A stretch of 64,000 nucleotides of DNA from assembly GCF_030272615.1 (NCBI RefSeq), contig NC_081408.1, positions 766,167,330 to 766,231,329 of the forward strand, in the 5' to 3' direction. A program made the translations under genes and the position numbers. The notes beneath the pieces are model-generated. The model ran no database searches and had not been told where the DNA came from. It was given only the letters and a program-made list of their open reading frames with translations. This document shows positions 46,650-57,275 of this stretch, one piece after another (the stretch's first letter is position 1; each line of letters opens with the position of its first letter). This DNA comes from Cryptomeria japonica. Lineage: Eukaryota; Streptophyta; Pinopsida; Cupressales; Cupressaceae.

Positions 46650-46740
46650 AAGTAACGATTTTTTTTGTTTTATAATTTTTTTTTTGTATTTTTGAAATTT
46701 TTTATTTTTTTGTGTTTTTGAATTAGGATATTCCGAAGAG

Positions 46741-48828
46741 CTATGTGTAGAACCGGCGAAGGTGCATGCTATTGATAGGATCCTCCAAAGGTTCACCTTT
46801 TGTAGTTGAGAGTTGATATGCCCCAGATCCATAGGCTGTTGTAACGATGTAAGGACCAAGCCAATTTGGTTCGAACTTGCCCTTCTTCTCTCTGTCTTGC
46901 TGATTCTTGGGGTTTTCTCTGAGAACCAAGTCACCTACCTCAAATGTGTGAGGCTTGACCTTGTGATTGTAGCTGCGACTCATTCGTTGTTGGTAAGCCT
47001 TGAGATGATTAAAAGCAGTTTGTCGTCGTTCATCCAGTAGTTCTAGTTCTTGTAAGCGAGAGACCCTATAGTCTTTATCAGTGATGATGTTTTGCAAAGA
47101 GACCCGTAAAGAGGGTAGCTCGACCTCAATAGGCAAGATGGCTTCAGCGCCATAGACAAGTGAATAGGGTGTAGCTCCTGTAGGTGTGCGGACACTTGTG
47201 CGGTAGGCCCAAAGTGCAGGATTGAGTTGGATATGCCAATTACGACCAGCATCGTCGACTGTCTTCTTAAGGATTTTAAGGATTGTTTTATTAGACGCCT
47301 CAGCTTGGCCATTACCTTGGGGGTAATACGGTGTGGAGAAATGATGGGAAATATGGAAGTGGTCACAGAGTTCACGAACATCCTGATTTTTGAAGGGACG
47401 CCCGTTATCAGTAATAATGGAAACAGGAATACCATATCGGCATATGATATAGTTAAGGATGAATGTAGCAATCTGTTTTCCAGTGACTTGTGTGAGAGGC
47501 ACGGCTTCAATCCATTTTGTGAAATACTCTGTGGCTGTGATAATGAATTTATGACCATTAGAGGAAGGAGGGTTAATCTTGCCTATGAGATCGAGTCCCC
47601 ATTGACAAAAGGGCCAAGGAGACGCAAGTGGTTGTAGTTCTTGTGCTGGCGCATGTATGAGGTCTCCATGAATTTGACATTGCTTACATTTCTTGACAAA
47701 CTGATATGAGTCTTTTTCCATATTGGGCCAGTAATATCCAGTCCTAATGAGTTTCTTGGCCAAGGTAGGACCACTAGCATGTGGACCACATATCCCTTCA
47801 TGCACTTCACGTAACGCAATCTGAGCTTCGTTGCTTTCTAAACATCTAAGAAGAGTGCCATCTAGACCTCGTCGGTATAGGATATCAGCTAAAATGACAT
47901 ATCGAGAGGATTGGCGAATGAAGGTGCGACGTTGGTTATTTGATAGATCAGGTGGTAAAGTATTGTCACGTAGGTATGTGAAAATGGAACCATATAACTG
48001 GGATTCAGGACCAACAACACATATCATTTCAGTAGGAGTGATCTGATATGAAGGAACCAACAAGTTGTCCACCAAGGACTCGTAGCAGGTCTCATTTTGA
48101 GGTAGATCGATTAGTGAAGCAATTGTAGCCATGGCATCTGCGGCACGATTCTTCTCTCTTGGTATCTGCTCAAAATCTATCTTTGTGAAGTGTTGTTTCA
48201 AATCATCCACCATTTGCTTGTAAGGTAGTAATTTTTCATCTTTTGTTTGGTAATCATCAGTTGCTTGACAGATGACAAGTTGAGAATCCCCAAAAACATG
48301 AAGTTCTTGGATCCTCCACTGAACTGCAATTCGTAATCTAGTTGTTAATGCTTCATACTCCGCTATATTGTTAGTGCAAGGAAATGATAAGCAGTATGAT
48401 TTTGGTATAGAATCGCCTTGAGGAGTTATAAAGAGAATACCAGCTCCTGCCCCATGCTGTGTGTATGAGCCGTCAAAATACAGTTGCCATGGCTTTGCAT
48501 GTGATATTGTTAAAATGGATTCATCTGGAAATTCTGAATTTAGAGGAACATCATCAATCATGGGGGCATCTGCTAATTGATCCACGATGGCTTGTCCTTT
48601 TATTGCTTTTTTGTCCACATACTCGATGTCGAATTCACTAAGTATCATTACCCATTTGGCCAGCCGCCCAGTAAGTGTTGCTTTATTGAGGAGGTATTTC
48701 AATGGATCGATCCTTGCAACTAACTTAGTCTTATGAGTAAGCATGTAGTGTCGTAATTTTTGTGAAGCAAAGACCACGGCGAGACATGCACGCTCGATTG
48801 GTGTGTAGTTTAGCTCATATCCCACCAA
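46741..48828 (-). CDS. Element D RNase H, archaeal-type RNase H and integrase
   Basis: A 695-codon open frame. The end of the first RNase H (GYELNYTPIERACLAVVF, LARIDPLKYLL-like) is followed by the second RNase H at about 48110-48495, with YFDGSYT, IAEYEAL, FGDSQLVI and NRAADAMATIAS keeping all four acidic residues. Integrase: zinc region EVHEGICGPHASGP and CKQCQIHGD; catalytic Asp in WGLDLIGKI, Asp in TDNGRPFKN and Glu in GQAEASN; WAYRTSVRTPTGATPYSLVY; C-terminal NWLGPYIVTT and end at MHLRRFYT. No chromodomain. The upstream part of pol is in the same frame behind a TAG near 48919. Confidence 0.9.
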   Translation of the reverse strand: MVGYELNYTPIERACLAVVFASQKLRHYMLTHKTKLVARIDPLKYLLNKATLTGRLAKWVMILSEFDIEYVDKKAIKGQAIVDQLADAPMIDDVPLNSEFPDESILTISHAKPWQLYFDGSYTQHGAGAGILFITPQGDSIPKSYCLSFPCTNNIAEYEALTTRLRIAVQWRIQELHVFGDSQLVICQATDDYQTKDEKLLPYKQMVDDLKQHFTKIDFEQIPREKNRAADAMATIASLIDLPQNETCYESLVDNLLVPSYQITPTEMICVVGPESQLYGSIFTYLRDNTLPPDLSNNQRRTFIRQSSRYVILADILYRRGLDGTLLRCLESNEAQIALREVHEGICGPHASGPTLAKKLIRTGYYWPNMEKDSYQFVKKCKQCQIHGDLIHAPAQELQPLASPWPFCQWGLDLIGKINPPSSNGHKFIITATEYFTKWIEAVPLTQVTGKQIATFILNYIICRYGIPVSIITDNGRPFKNQDVRELCDHFHISHHFSTPYYPQGNGQAEASNKTILKILKKTVDDAGRNWHIQLNPALWAYRTSVRTPTGATPYSLVYGAEAILPIEVELPSLRVSLQNIITDKDYRVSRLQELELLDERRQTAFNHLKAYQQRMSRSYNHKVKPHTFEVGDLVLRENPKNQQDREKKGKFEPNWLGPYIVTTAYGSGAYQLSTTKGEPLEDPINSMHLRRFYT

Positions 48829-49509
48829 TGTGCGACTGATATAGTATACTGCTTTTTCCTTGCCGCCAGCAATTTGTTGTGCTAGGAGTGCCCCCAGTGC
48901 TGTTGGAGTAGCTGATATCTATAGTAGCAAAGGTTGAGCTGGAACTGGTGGCATCAAAACTGGCGGATTCAAAAGATAATCTTTGAGCGTCTGAAAAGCT
49001 TGTTGACAGTTATCATCCCATTTGAATTTGATATTTTTATGTAGCAGGTGTTGAAAAGGATTACACTTATCTGTCAATTGTGCTATGAATCTTCGAATGG
49101 ACTGGAGTCTTCCTTGTAAGGATCGAAGTTGACTGATATTTCTGGGTGGCGGCATGTCCAAGATAGCCTTAACTTTTGTTGGATCGGCTTCGATTCCTCT
49201 TTTGGACATAATGAATCCTAGGAGCTTCCCGGAGGTTACTCCAAAGACACATTTCTTGGGGTTTAATCTTACTTTGTTATTTTCCAACCGATCAAAGATG
49301 ACTGAAAGTATGTCCAAATGTGTATCTCTGTCTACTGATTTACCCAAGAGATCGTCAACATAATCTTCCACAGTTATGTGCATGAGATCATGAAAGATAG
49401 TGGTCATTGCTCTTTGATATGTAGCACCTGCATTTTTTAGCCCAAAAGGCATGACGTTCCAGCAGAAAGTTCCCCAAGGACAAGTGAATGATGTTTTGTG
49501 TTGATCTTC
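48829..49509 (-). pseudogene. Element D reverse transcriptase, C-terminal half
   Basis: Starts just after the frame slip and carries MPFGLKNAGATYQRAM, EDYVDDLLGKS (catalytic Asp pair, about 49338-49368), KLLGFIMSKRGIEADPTKVK and the thumb/connection. A TAG near 48919 interrupts PLLLYISATP, the site where the first RNase H should have its Asp. That Asp is absent here as in element C. Confidence 0.87.
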
Positions 49510-52124
49510 GGGGGTGCGATCCTTATTTGATTATAACCAGAAAATCCATCCATTAATGATAACATTTCGTGACCTGCCATGAGATCAACAATCAAGTCAA
49601 TATTTGGTAATGGGAAGTCATCTTTCGGACAAGCTTTGTTGATGTCTCTGAAATATGTGCAAATTCTGATGCTACGATCTGGTTTACTGACAGGTACTAA
49701 ATTGGAGATCCATTCAGGATAATCAATTGGGCGTATGAATCTGACATCCAATAACTTCTCAAGTTTTGCTTTGACTAGTAATGCCACTTGTGGATGCATT
49801 TTTCTTAATTTCTGTTTCACTGGCTTTGCCCCCGGTTTGACTGTCAAATGATACATTACCAAATCCGGATCTAGTCCAGGCATATCAGCGTATGACCATG
49901 CAAAGTTGATTTGTCGTTCCTTGAAGAAACTTATGAACTGTGACCTTTCAGACTCTGTCAATGATTTAGCCAGGAATATGTTGTGTGGAACCTCTTCCGT
50001 ACCAATGTTTGTTTTGATAGTCTCCTCTACCAGCATGGATGACTTTTCCTCATACGAGGCTGGGAGAATGTCGAGCCTTCCATCTTCGGGTGCCTCAAAG
50101 AGGTTTTCACCCTCAGATACGTCCTTTCTTTTTACTTTTTTGGGATCAGATAGCGCCACAGTGTGGTTTTCGCCATAAGATCCTTGATTTTCTCTTATTT
50201 TCACATTTTTGTGACTGGAAGGTCCGACACCCTCACCAAAATATGCCCTGTTGTTGAGTTCTATAGTGTATCCTGCTTTATGGTCTCCAAGGGGAAGATC
50301 ATCTCGTACGCCGAGATAGTCAATAACAGCTTCATCATTTTGGAATGTGTCAAACTGTGCTGGTCCTTCATAATCCCAGTCAATGAGTTGGTGGTGAACA
50401 AGGGGAAGGCCTTTAATGTTTTCGGAGCTTGCGGGTTCAAGAGTGAAGATGTGGTTATATTCAGGTATGTCGAGGTAATTATCGAGGTCATCGATGGCAC
50501 TCTCCTCATCAGTCTCGATCACGAGCGAATCCAAATTATCATCACTAGTAGCGCATTCCGGAACAGGTGTTCTCATCCTATGTGATTTCAACCTAGAACC
50601 TTGAGACAAGGACTGTGTAGACTCCTCATGGGTTGTTTCTTGACCAACTCTGAATTTGTTATAAAACTCCTCCTCTTCTGTGGGTTCATCTGGCTCTCTG
50701 AATGTCTCGATGAGCTCGTAGTCACTGGAAGACTTGTCGGAACCCCATTCCCATTCATTGGAATCTGTGGAGTAGCAATTCTCTTGTTGAATTTTGGTAG
50801 CTTTGATTCGTAAAGCTTCTTCTGTCCTTTTAGTATGGATCTTGGAAGTCAGAAAACCAAGTCCCTTCGAGCGTTCCCTTTTTTCAGTCAATTCAGGTTG
50901 TAAGGGCTCCATAACGCCTTCTTTGTGTAACCTAAGAGGGCTTTTTCCATCATACCCAAATTTTTGTAGAATCTTGAAGCCTTTGCCATATTTCTCACAG
51001 GGTATATTGATCTGTTCTTGTGTATCATCTTCAATGTCTTTGTAGAGCATTTTGTATAAACCTTCCTCTTCCAATTCGCCCCATCTTTGAAAGGTAGTAG
51101 GATCCCATTTGAATACCATGGTGGATATTTGCTTGTTAGGATGTGGCCTTCCATATTCTTTTGGAGAGCTAATGACTTGTCGTAAATACATAGTCTGATT
51201 TAAAGTGTATTCTCCCATGCCTTTGTCCTGAAATCTGCCTTTAAGTTCACCCTGTTTTGATGTCGAAGGTTTCAATGACTCAGGGTCAATGTATGCCGAA
51301 GAAGGGACAGCTTCACGATTACTGGGAATGATGGTCTCAGTATGTGATCTCAGGTTATTGCAATATATGAATGGATTAGGATCACCGTTAACTGTTACTT
51401 CGACTCCATTGTGAGGAAACTTAATGCATTGGTGATATGTCGATGGGAATGCCCTCATTTCATGAACCCAAGGACGTCCTAGCAATATATTATAAGTGAG
51501 GTCTAGATCCAGGACTTGACAAATCACATCCTTTGTAACTAGCCCAATTCTTAGAGGTAAGGTGACTGTGCCCTTGGATGAGCGCTCTTCATCATCATAT
51601 GCTTTGATGGTGATTTGATTTGTTGAATTCACAGCTTTATCAGAATATCCCAATTGTTTGATAGTGCTCAATGTACAAATGTTTAGACCAGCTCCTCCAT
51701 CTATCAGGACTCGCTTTATTCGATGTTTATGTATGAAGGCTTCAATATGTAATGGTGCACTATGTGGCTGACTTACGGAGGTGTCATCGGCTTCTGTGAA
51801 TGTAAGGGAATGTGGAATGGAAAGGTATCCCACCATGGCTTGAAACTGGTCCACGTTCAGATCAGTAGGAATGGCGGTGTCTCTCAAGATTTTGTCCAGA
51901 ATAGCTTTATGAGTGGGGGATATGCGTAAGAGTTCAAGTATGGAGATGAGCGCGGGTGTCTTCCCTAACTGTTCTACAAGGTCATACTCAGGTTTGGTTG
52001 ATGAAGAAGCGGTGTTTTTAGTTGAAGAACCTAGCAAAGTAATTTTACCTCGACGGGTTGTAACATGACACTCAGAGGTAGGTTCAGAAGAAGATCCAAC
52101 ACCTCTTAGGACAATCTTGGGTCG
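49437..52124 (-). pseudogene. Element D protease, G-patch-like linker and RT N-terminal half
   Basis: A long open frame (866 codons from 52037). Order: PALISILELLRISPTHK helix; protease motif VLIDGGAGLNI (Asp kept; about 51700); YNILLGRPWVHEMRAFPSTY; the G-patch-like segment at about 50850-51000 (YGKGFKILQKFGYDGKS, LQPEL, KGLGF); an acidic linker; FAWSYADMPGLDPDLVMYHL; and RT up to LSLMDGFSGYNQIRIAP. At 49510-49514 a run of five G (C on the sense strand) gives a +2 shift, so the frame leaves RT and ends out of phase at 49437. A single TAG at 52125 separates it from gag in the same frame. Confidence 0.87.
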
Positions 52125-54269
52125 CTAAGGAGGATTCTCAGGATTTTTGTTCTTGATGGTAATAGTAGAGATATGATTGTCCATCGAGATATGATTGATA
52201 GTTGAATCATAGTTGTAAGGTGCTCTAGTATAGTTGGCTTGATCATCTGTGACTTTAGCTTTTCCATTGTTGTGCTTTGGGAATGTTTCTTTAAACATCT
52301 CATGTTCTTGATTGGATGAGTGTCCCTCAATCTCAATGTCACCTCTATCAATGAGATCTTGTACGATGTTCTTCAGTCGATGACAATTTCCTGTCTTATG
52401 ACCCTTGCTCTTATGAAATTCACAATACTCATCATCATTCCACCAATTTGGTTTAACCTTTAGTTCATATGGAGGAAAATCTGGAACTGTGATTACCTTG
52501 TTTGCCACAAGTTTCTTGAAAACTGACTCAAGTGGTTCTCCCAATGGGCTGTACTTCCTTCATGATCTGGAAGTTGTTTGAGTATTCACTTGATTGTTTG
52601 TAGAACTTGATCCTGAAAAGATGAATTTGGGTCGCACTGTGTTGGCATCAACAACACCATCATTGACTGTGTTCTTGTTTTTATTCCAAAATCTTGGCTT
52701 GTCTTTCCCTTTAAAGTCATCTTTGTTTTCCTTGAATATCTTGATGACTCCCTGTTCAATTAGAACCTTTTCTGTTGCTAAGCCCTTTTCAATGACATCC
52801 TTGAAGGTGGACAAACAAGCTTTCCTTAGATCGTAGCCAATGTCTTTGTTAACATTTTGTGTGAACATCTCTACCATTTGTTTTTGTGGAATTTCACAAG
52901 AGCATCTGCTAGCTAGATTTCTCCATCTTTGTAAAAATGATGCAAAAGATTCTCCCTCTTTTTGCTTGGTGTTGCACAAATTAGTGACTGATATGTCTGT
53001 CTCTATATTGTAGGAGAAATGTTGAATAAATGCTTCTGCTAGGTCACCCCATGACTTAATACCAGGTGGAAGTTGGGAGAACCATTCCATAGCTTGATCA
53101 CCTAAGCTTTGTGGGAATAATCTCATCAAATATGTCTCTTCTGCTGCTACCTCAATGCAAGCTGTGAAAAACTATCTTATGTGCGCCTTAGGATCCCCTT
53201 TTCCTCTATACTTATCAAATTTAGGCGTCACAAAGTGTGTAGGAAAAGGAGGCATTGGAATGCTCTTGTCAAATGGATAAGGACATATGTCTCTCATTGT
53301 GTATGTTGGCTTCGGTGTATTTATGTCCTCCATTTTCTTTTGTAAGTCCCTAATTTGTTGCTCCAAATTGCTCTTAGGTGGAGATCGACTTCTTGGACCA
53401 TATCCTATGTTTGAGGTACCCATTGGAGGAGGAGCATGTTGCATATATGGATGATATTGATCATACACATGTTCATATGGAGGAGGTCTGTAATGATGTT
53501 GCATATATGGACCACTTGGTATAGATTCATGTTGAGGAACACCATATCTATTTTGTGCATGTATACCATACTCTACAGGCATGTCATGTTCTATTGTATT
53601 GCCCCCAAATTTGACATGAGGTTTCCTTGTGTCCAAATTTTGAGCATGCCTTGGAATATCCCATTGCTTTGGTGGTTGATCCTTAGCATTGATATGTGAT
53701 TGAGCATATTTTTCTCCATAAGACTTCCATAATGGTCTGCGAAGGTGAGTATCATATGTTTGACCATTTGTATGTGGGACCTCTAGTTTTTGAAGCAAAG
53801 CTGATGGTGATTCAGGTACCATGTGTGGTCCTCCATTTCCTCCACTATTAGGTCTCCTTTGATCCATATTGGAGTGAGGTTGTTGCAAAGGTCTATGTTC
53901 CAATATTTGAGACATGTCAAAATCATGAGGTATCTTGGCTCCACTTTGTGCCATCATGTGTAAGAAGTATTGTCTATCTCTCCTCATTATTTCCTCAACC
54001 AATCGATTGAAATGGGGATTCATAATGGATTCTTCCACATCTGCTGAATGTACTGAAAAGTTGTCCACATTGTCATTTTGTGTAGCATTGTTGTTTATAG
54101 TGTCCATGTTCTCAACATTTGGATTGATTCTATAGGCATCCATGTCAGGTAATGTAGTATGATCAGAATTGAAAAAGATCTCATTGTCATACTCATAAGA
54201 ACTCATGTTTGCGGACTCTTGAGCCTCTTTAGTTTCTCTCCTAGATTTTTGAAGACGGGTTTCAACCAT
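52125..54269 (-). pseudogene. Element D gag
   Basis: Start ATG 54269 (MVETRLQKSRRET). The N-terminal 365 codons are acidic and then Pro/His/Tyr-rich, ending in YTMRDICPYPFDKSIPMPPF and GKGDPKAHIR. A TAG at 53172-53174 stands where Gln is expected. The capsid part (52560-53129) has YLMRLFPQSLGDQAMEWFSQ, IQHFSYNIETDISVTNLCNT and MVEMFTQNVN. After a TGA at 52560 the last part (52125-52544) has the clade's modified zinc motif, YCEFHKSKGHKTGNCHRL. All pieces are in one frame that continues into protease, so Gag-Pol would be one polyprotein. Confidence 0.85.
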
Positions 54270-54765
54270 GAACTAGGTATTGACCAAGATGTGTGAGACT
54301 AGATGAAAAATGGAAAGAGTATGGAAGACCAAGAGTTGGATGAAATGTAAATGAGTCTGAAGTGTACTTGCAATGTCCAAAGTGTAAGACCAAGTATGTA
54401 TGTAGTAGAGTAGGTGTGACTTCCAAAGAGAGGATAGTTTCTCTTGATGAGGTAAGCTGACCTTGACTCTAAGTAAGACCAAATGAGACCCAAAGGTAAG
54501 AAACCTTGATGAGGGACCACTTAGCAAAGTGTTGTTGTATGTAGTATGTTGACAAAGTATGATGAGGACAAGCAAGTGACCTTTTGACTCAAGTTTAGAC
54601 AAGTATGAATGTAAAATGAGATGTGAAGCAATGATGGACTATGTGAGACCCTAAGACAGGTTGAATGCTAGATGAAACCTGGAGAAACAACCTAGGAAGC
54701 TCAAGTATTTCTGAAACTGATTTCTTTTGTTTGCCGAACTGTGAAATTTTCTTGCAATTTTTGAA

Positions 54766-54920
54766 CACAGACGTGCCTGTATACTGCACAGACGCGGTTA
54801 TCCGACGCAGACATGTTTCTATTCAACACAGACGTTGTTATAAACATAGACGCTATTCTTCCCTTCACAGACGCGTTTATATGACCCAAACGCGGTTAAA
54901 ACAGACACAGACGCGTTTCT
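54766..54920 (-). repeat. 20-nt-phased array just before element D gag
   Basis: About eight copies of CACAGACGCG on the plus strand (CGCGTCTGTG on the sense strand), starting near 54766, 54787, 54806, 54827, 54845, 54866, 54886 and 54906, so the step is again 18-21 nt. It lies ~500 bp upstream of the gag start. Confidence 0.85.
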
Positions 54921-56136
54921 GTAAAATTTGTGCAATTTTTCCAATATGTGAAGTCATTTTGTTGTGACCAAATCTAACTGTTTGACTGTTTTTCATGACA
55001 AGAGGACACAATGTTGATGAGGACTCAATGTTTGCAAGTGTCTAGACTCAAAATGACTCTAAGAAAGTGTGTTGTTTGATGTAAAATTGTTTTGCATACA
55101 CTTGAAGACACAAAAGACACAATGTTTTGTTGTTTGGTCTTGAATGTTTGAATGTTTAAAATAAGTCAAGCACAATTATTATGGCTGGCCAAGACAATAG
55201 TTGTTGATCTCACATGGGGTTTTACCCTCGAGGCTATGCTATTCAAAGCGGATACTTAGATGCTTGACCTCACTGGCTCCACCCTCGGCACTCACTTCTC
55301 GGGTCAGCCAAGCATCAGTCCCCATGAAAACTCCCCATGGCGAACTTTGTATCTCTACTAAGAACCGTATGTGTGTGGGCTGCTACTAGAGGTCCGACCT
55401 CCTGCCCCAACAACTAGAAGGATTTGGGCCTCTAAAACAAAATGGTGCTAGTAAGGGCATCCGCTCGTGTGGCCATACATGCGGCACTTTCAGCTCTGTA
55501 AATACAGAAGGCTCCCAGCCGGTAGGGGTTACGCCCTACAAATGATCAAATAAATTTGATCAAACGGGTTTATGGGGAGACATAGTGTCGGTATGAACTA
55601 ATCAGCACACGTTATTCATAGTTTTCACCATGAATACATTTGATTATAGTCGTTCGGATGAGGTGGGTTTTCCTCGCTACCACTTGGGTCGTTCTCTTCT
55701 CACTAGTAGTCCTAATGACCACACGGGAAGACAGGCCCTCTAAAGATTAAACAAAAAGAGCCTATTGCTCAAGACACAAAAGACAATGATTCAATTTTAG
55801 TGCACCAATTGAAGTGTTTGCTAGTCTATGAAAACAAAGCATACAACAAAATTCAAAACCCTAGCCAAGGACCTGCAACAAAAGTTGTTAGTAGTTTGGG
55901 TTGTTTGACATAATCACCCCTTCCTGCAGACACACAAGTTAGGTACATTTTAAAAACCCAAAAGACTTTGTGACATAGGGGCCTTCAACAAAACGTTTTG
56001 CTTCCAAGACAAGCTGCACCAATTTAGTTAGCTAGATCTGAAAGTGTTAGTCCAAAAATAAACCAGATCTGAAACCCTAAGTACAAAATCCAAAAATTGA
56101 ATCAATGAAAACTTTAAAATTTTGAAACAGTAAATA

Positions 56137-56350
56137 CACAGACGCTGTTACCCTCAACACAGACGCGTCTGGAGAACACAGACGCGATTCTGTGATGCAC
56201 AGACGTGCCTAAAAATCACAGATGCCCCTTTACGACACAGACGCGCTTCTGAAACACAGACGCTCCTTTCTGGAACCTGCAAAATGAAATATTGACAAAA
56301 CACAGACGCGGATCCAGTTGTCACAGACGCGCCTGAAAATCAAAAACGCA
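56137..56350 (-). repeat. 20-nt-phased array next to element D primer site
   Basis: CACAGACG words on the plus strand at 56137, 56158, 56177, 56198, 56217, 56236 and 56255, then a gap, then 56301, 56322 and a weak copy at 56341. Steps are 19 or 21 nt apart from the gap. On the sense strand it begins ~130 nt after the LTR, matching the place of element C's array. Confidence 0.87.
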
Positions 56351-56462
56351 ATCCGAAAGTGCGCAGGCACGAAAACACCGAAAATGCTGCCGAAAATGTC
56401 CGATCTACAACTTCAAAAACACAAGATCTGCAACAAGGAGGTTAAATGCAAAGGGACAAGTG

Positions 56463-56479
56463 TCCCATCGGGCATGCCA
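56463..56479 (-). promoter_or_regulatory. Primer-binding site of element D
   Basis: On the sense strand the LTR end is followed by TTT and then TGGCATGCCCGATGGGAC. A TGG-starting, GC-rich 18-mer at this spot is the expected form of a site complementary to a tRNA 3' end. The tRNA is not assigned. Confidence 0.65.
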
Positions 56480-56482
56480 AAA

Positions 56483-57270
56483 TGTATATGGTGAAAATGG
56501 ATAACAATAATAACAATATTGAAAGGCTAAATGAATTCAACCACAAAATCCTAGCCTAACAATCAACAAAGATCCACCATAACATATGAAGATTACCTAA
56601 GACAATGCAAATCAAATGAAATCACAAAGATTATACCATCACATGTACAATAGGGTTTTGATCTCATTCTTCCTATCTCCATTGATCTTGCTTGATATAT
56701 TTACTCTCAGATTTTATATGCACAAGAGCTCAACAAAGAACGGAATGTGGTTGCAAGTAGGATCGTAGTATAGTCAAGATGATCATTAGGGCATTAAGTC
56801 ATTAGAATGCTTCATTAGGGTTTGATAATGAAGGAAGCATCTCCTTAAATAGAAGACACAATATGAAATGGAGGGATAAGATTGAGAGGTGTAAAAAGGA
56901 GGTTGGCTAGGATTAGAGGGTAGGTAAAAGAAATAATAAAATAATGAGAGGGGTAGGTAGTGTAGGAATTAAGAGATGAATGACATGTGTCATGTGTAGA
57001 AAAAGATAATGAATTAATTAAATAAATAAAGATTTATTTAATTAATAGAAGAAGTAGGATAATTAAATAAATAAGAATATTTATTTAATTTAGGAAAAGG
57101 ATAATTTAAATAAATAAATGTATTTATTTAAATGAGAAATAAGGCTAGAAGAGGATAAATGAATTAATTAAATAAATAAGGATTTATTTAATTAATAGAA
57201 GAATTAGGCTTAGATAATTAAATAAATAAAATATTTATTTAATTAGACTGGACAATTTTAGGTGTCTACA
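56483..57270 (-). repeat. Element D 5' LTR
   Basis: 788 bp, TGTATATGG to GTGTCTACA on the plus strand, about 99% identical by eye to 41048-41836, with the same five AT-rich palindromes (57005-57245). Confidence 0.93.
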
Positions 57271-57275
57271 ATACT
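57271..57275. repeat. Target-site duplication of element D (right)
   Basis: ATACT, identical to 41043-41047. Confidence 0.93.

Larger units (their letters stand above)
54270..56462 (-). other. Element D 5' leader
   Basis: About 2.2 kb between primer site and gag. Apart from the two 20-nt arrays it holds no supported gene; the longest minus-strand frame (54273-54602) has no motif. A segment around 55660-55700 (GAACGACC and CCGAACGACTATAA on the sense strand) resembles 24480-24525 in element C's leader. Confidence 0.55.
41048..57270 (-). mobile_element. Element D: young Tat-clade retrotransposon with antisense PMD gene
   Basis: A 16.2-kb element with 788/789-bp LTRs and an ATACT duplication. 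Minus strand: leader, gag, protease, G-patch-like motif, RT, RNase H, archaeal-type RNase H and integrase. Plus strand: PMD gene between integrase and the 3' LTR. By eye the LTRs differ at about nine positions, so the insertion is the youngest here. It is inserted in element E. Two long frames remain open (49437-52037 and 46741-48828), but stops in gag and a +2 slip in RT mean this copy is not fully intact. Confidence 0.93.

Noticed and set aside
55200-55750. Structured RNA or tRNA-like gene in element D leader
   Set aside because: I found no cloverleaf with conserved T-loop and no repeat or covariation; only weak similarity to element C's leader.
41048-57270. Retroviral-type envelope gene in element D or C
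   Set aside because: No sense-strand frame follows integrase; the only extra frame is the antisense PMD gene.
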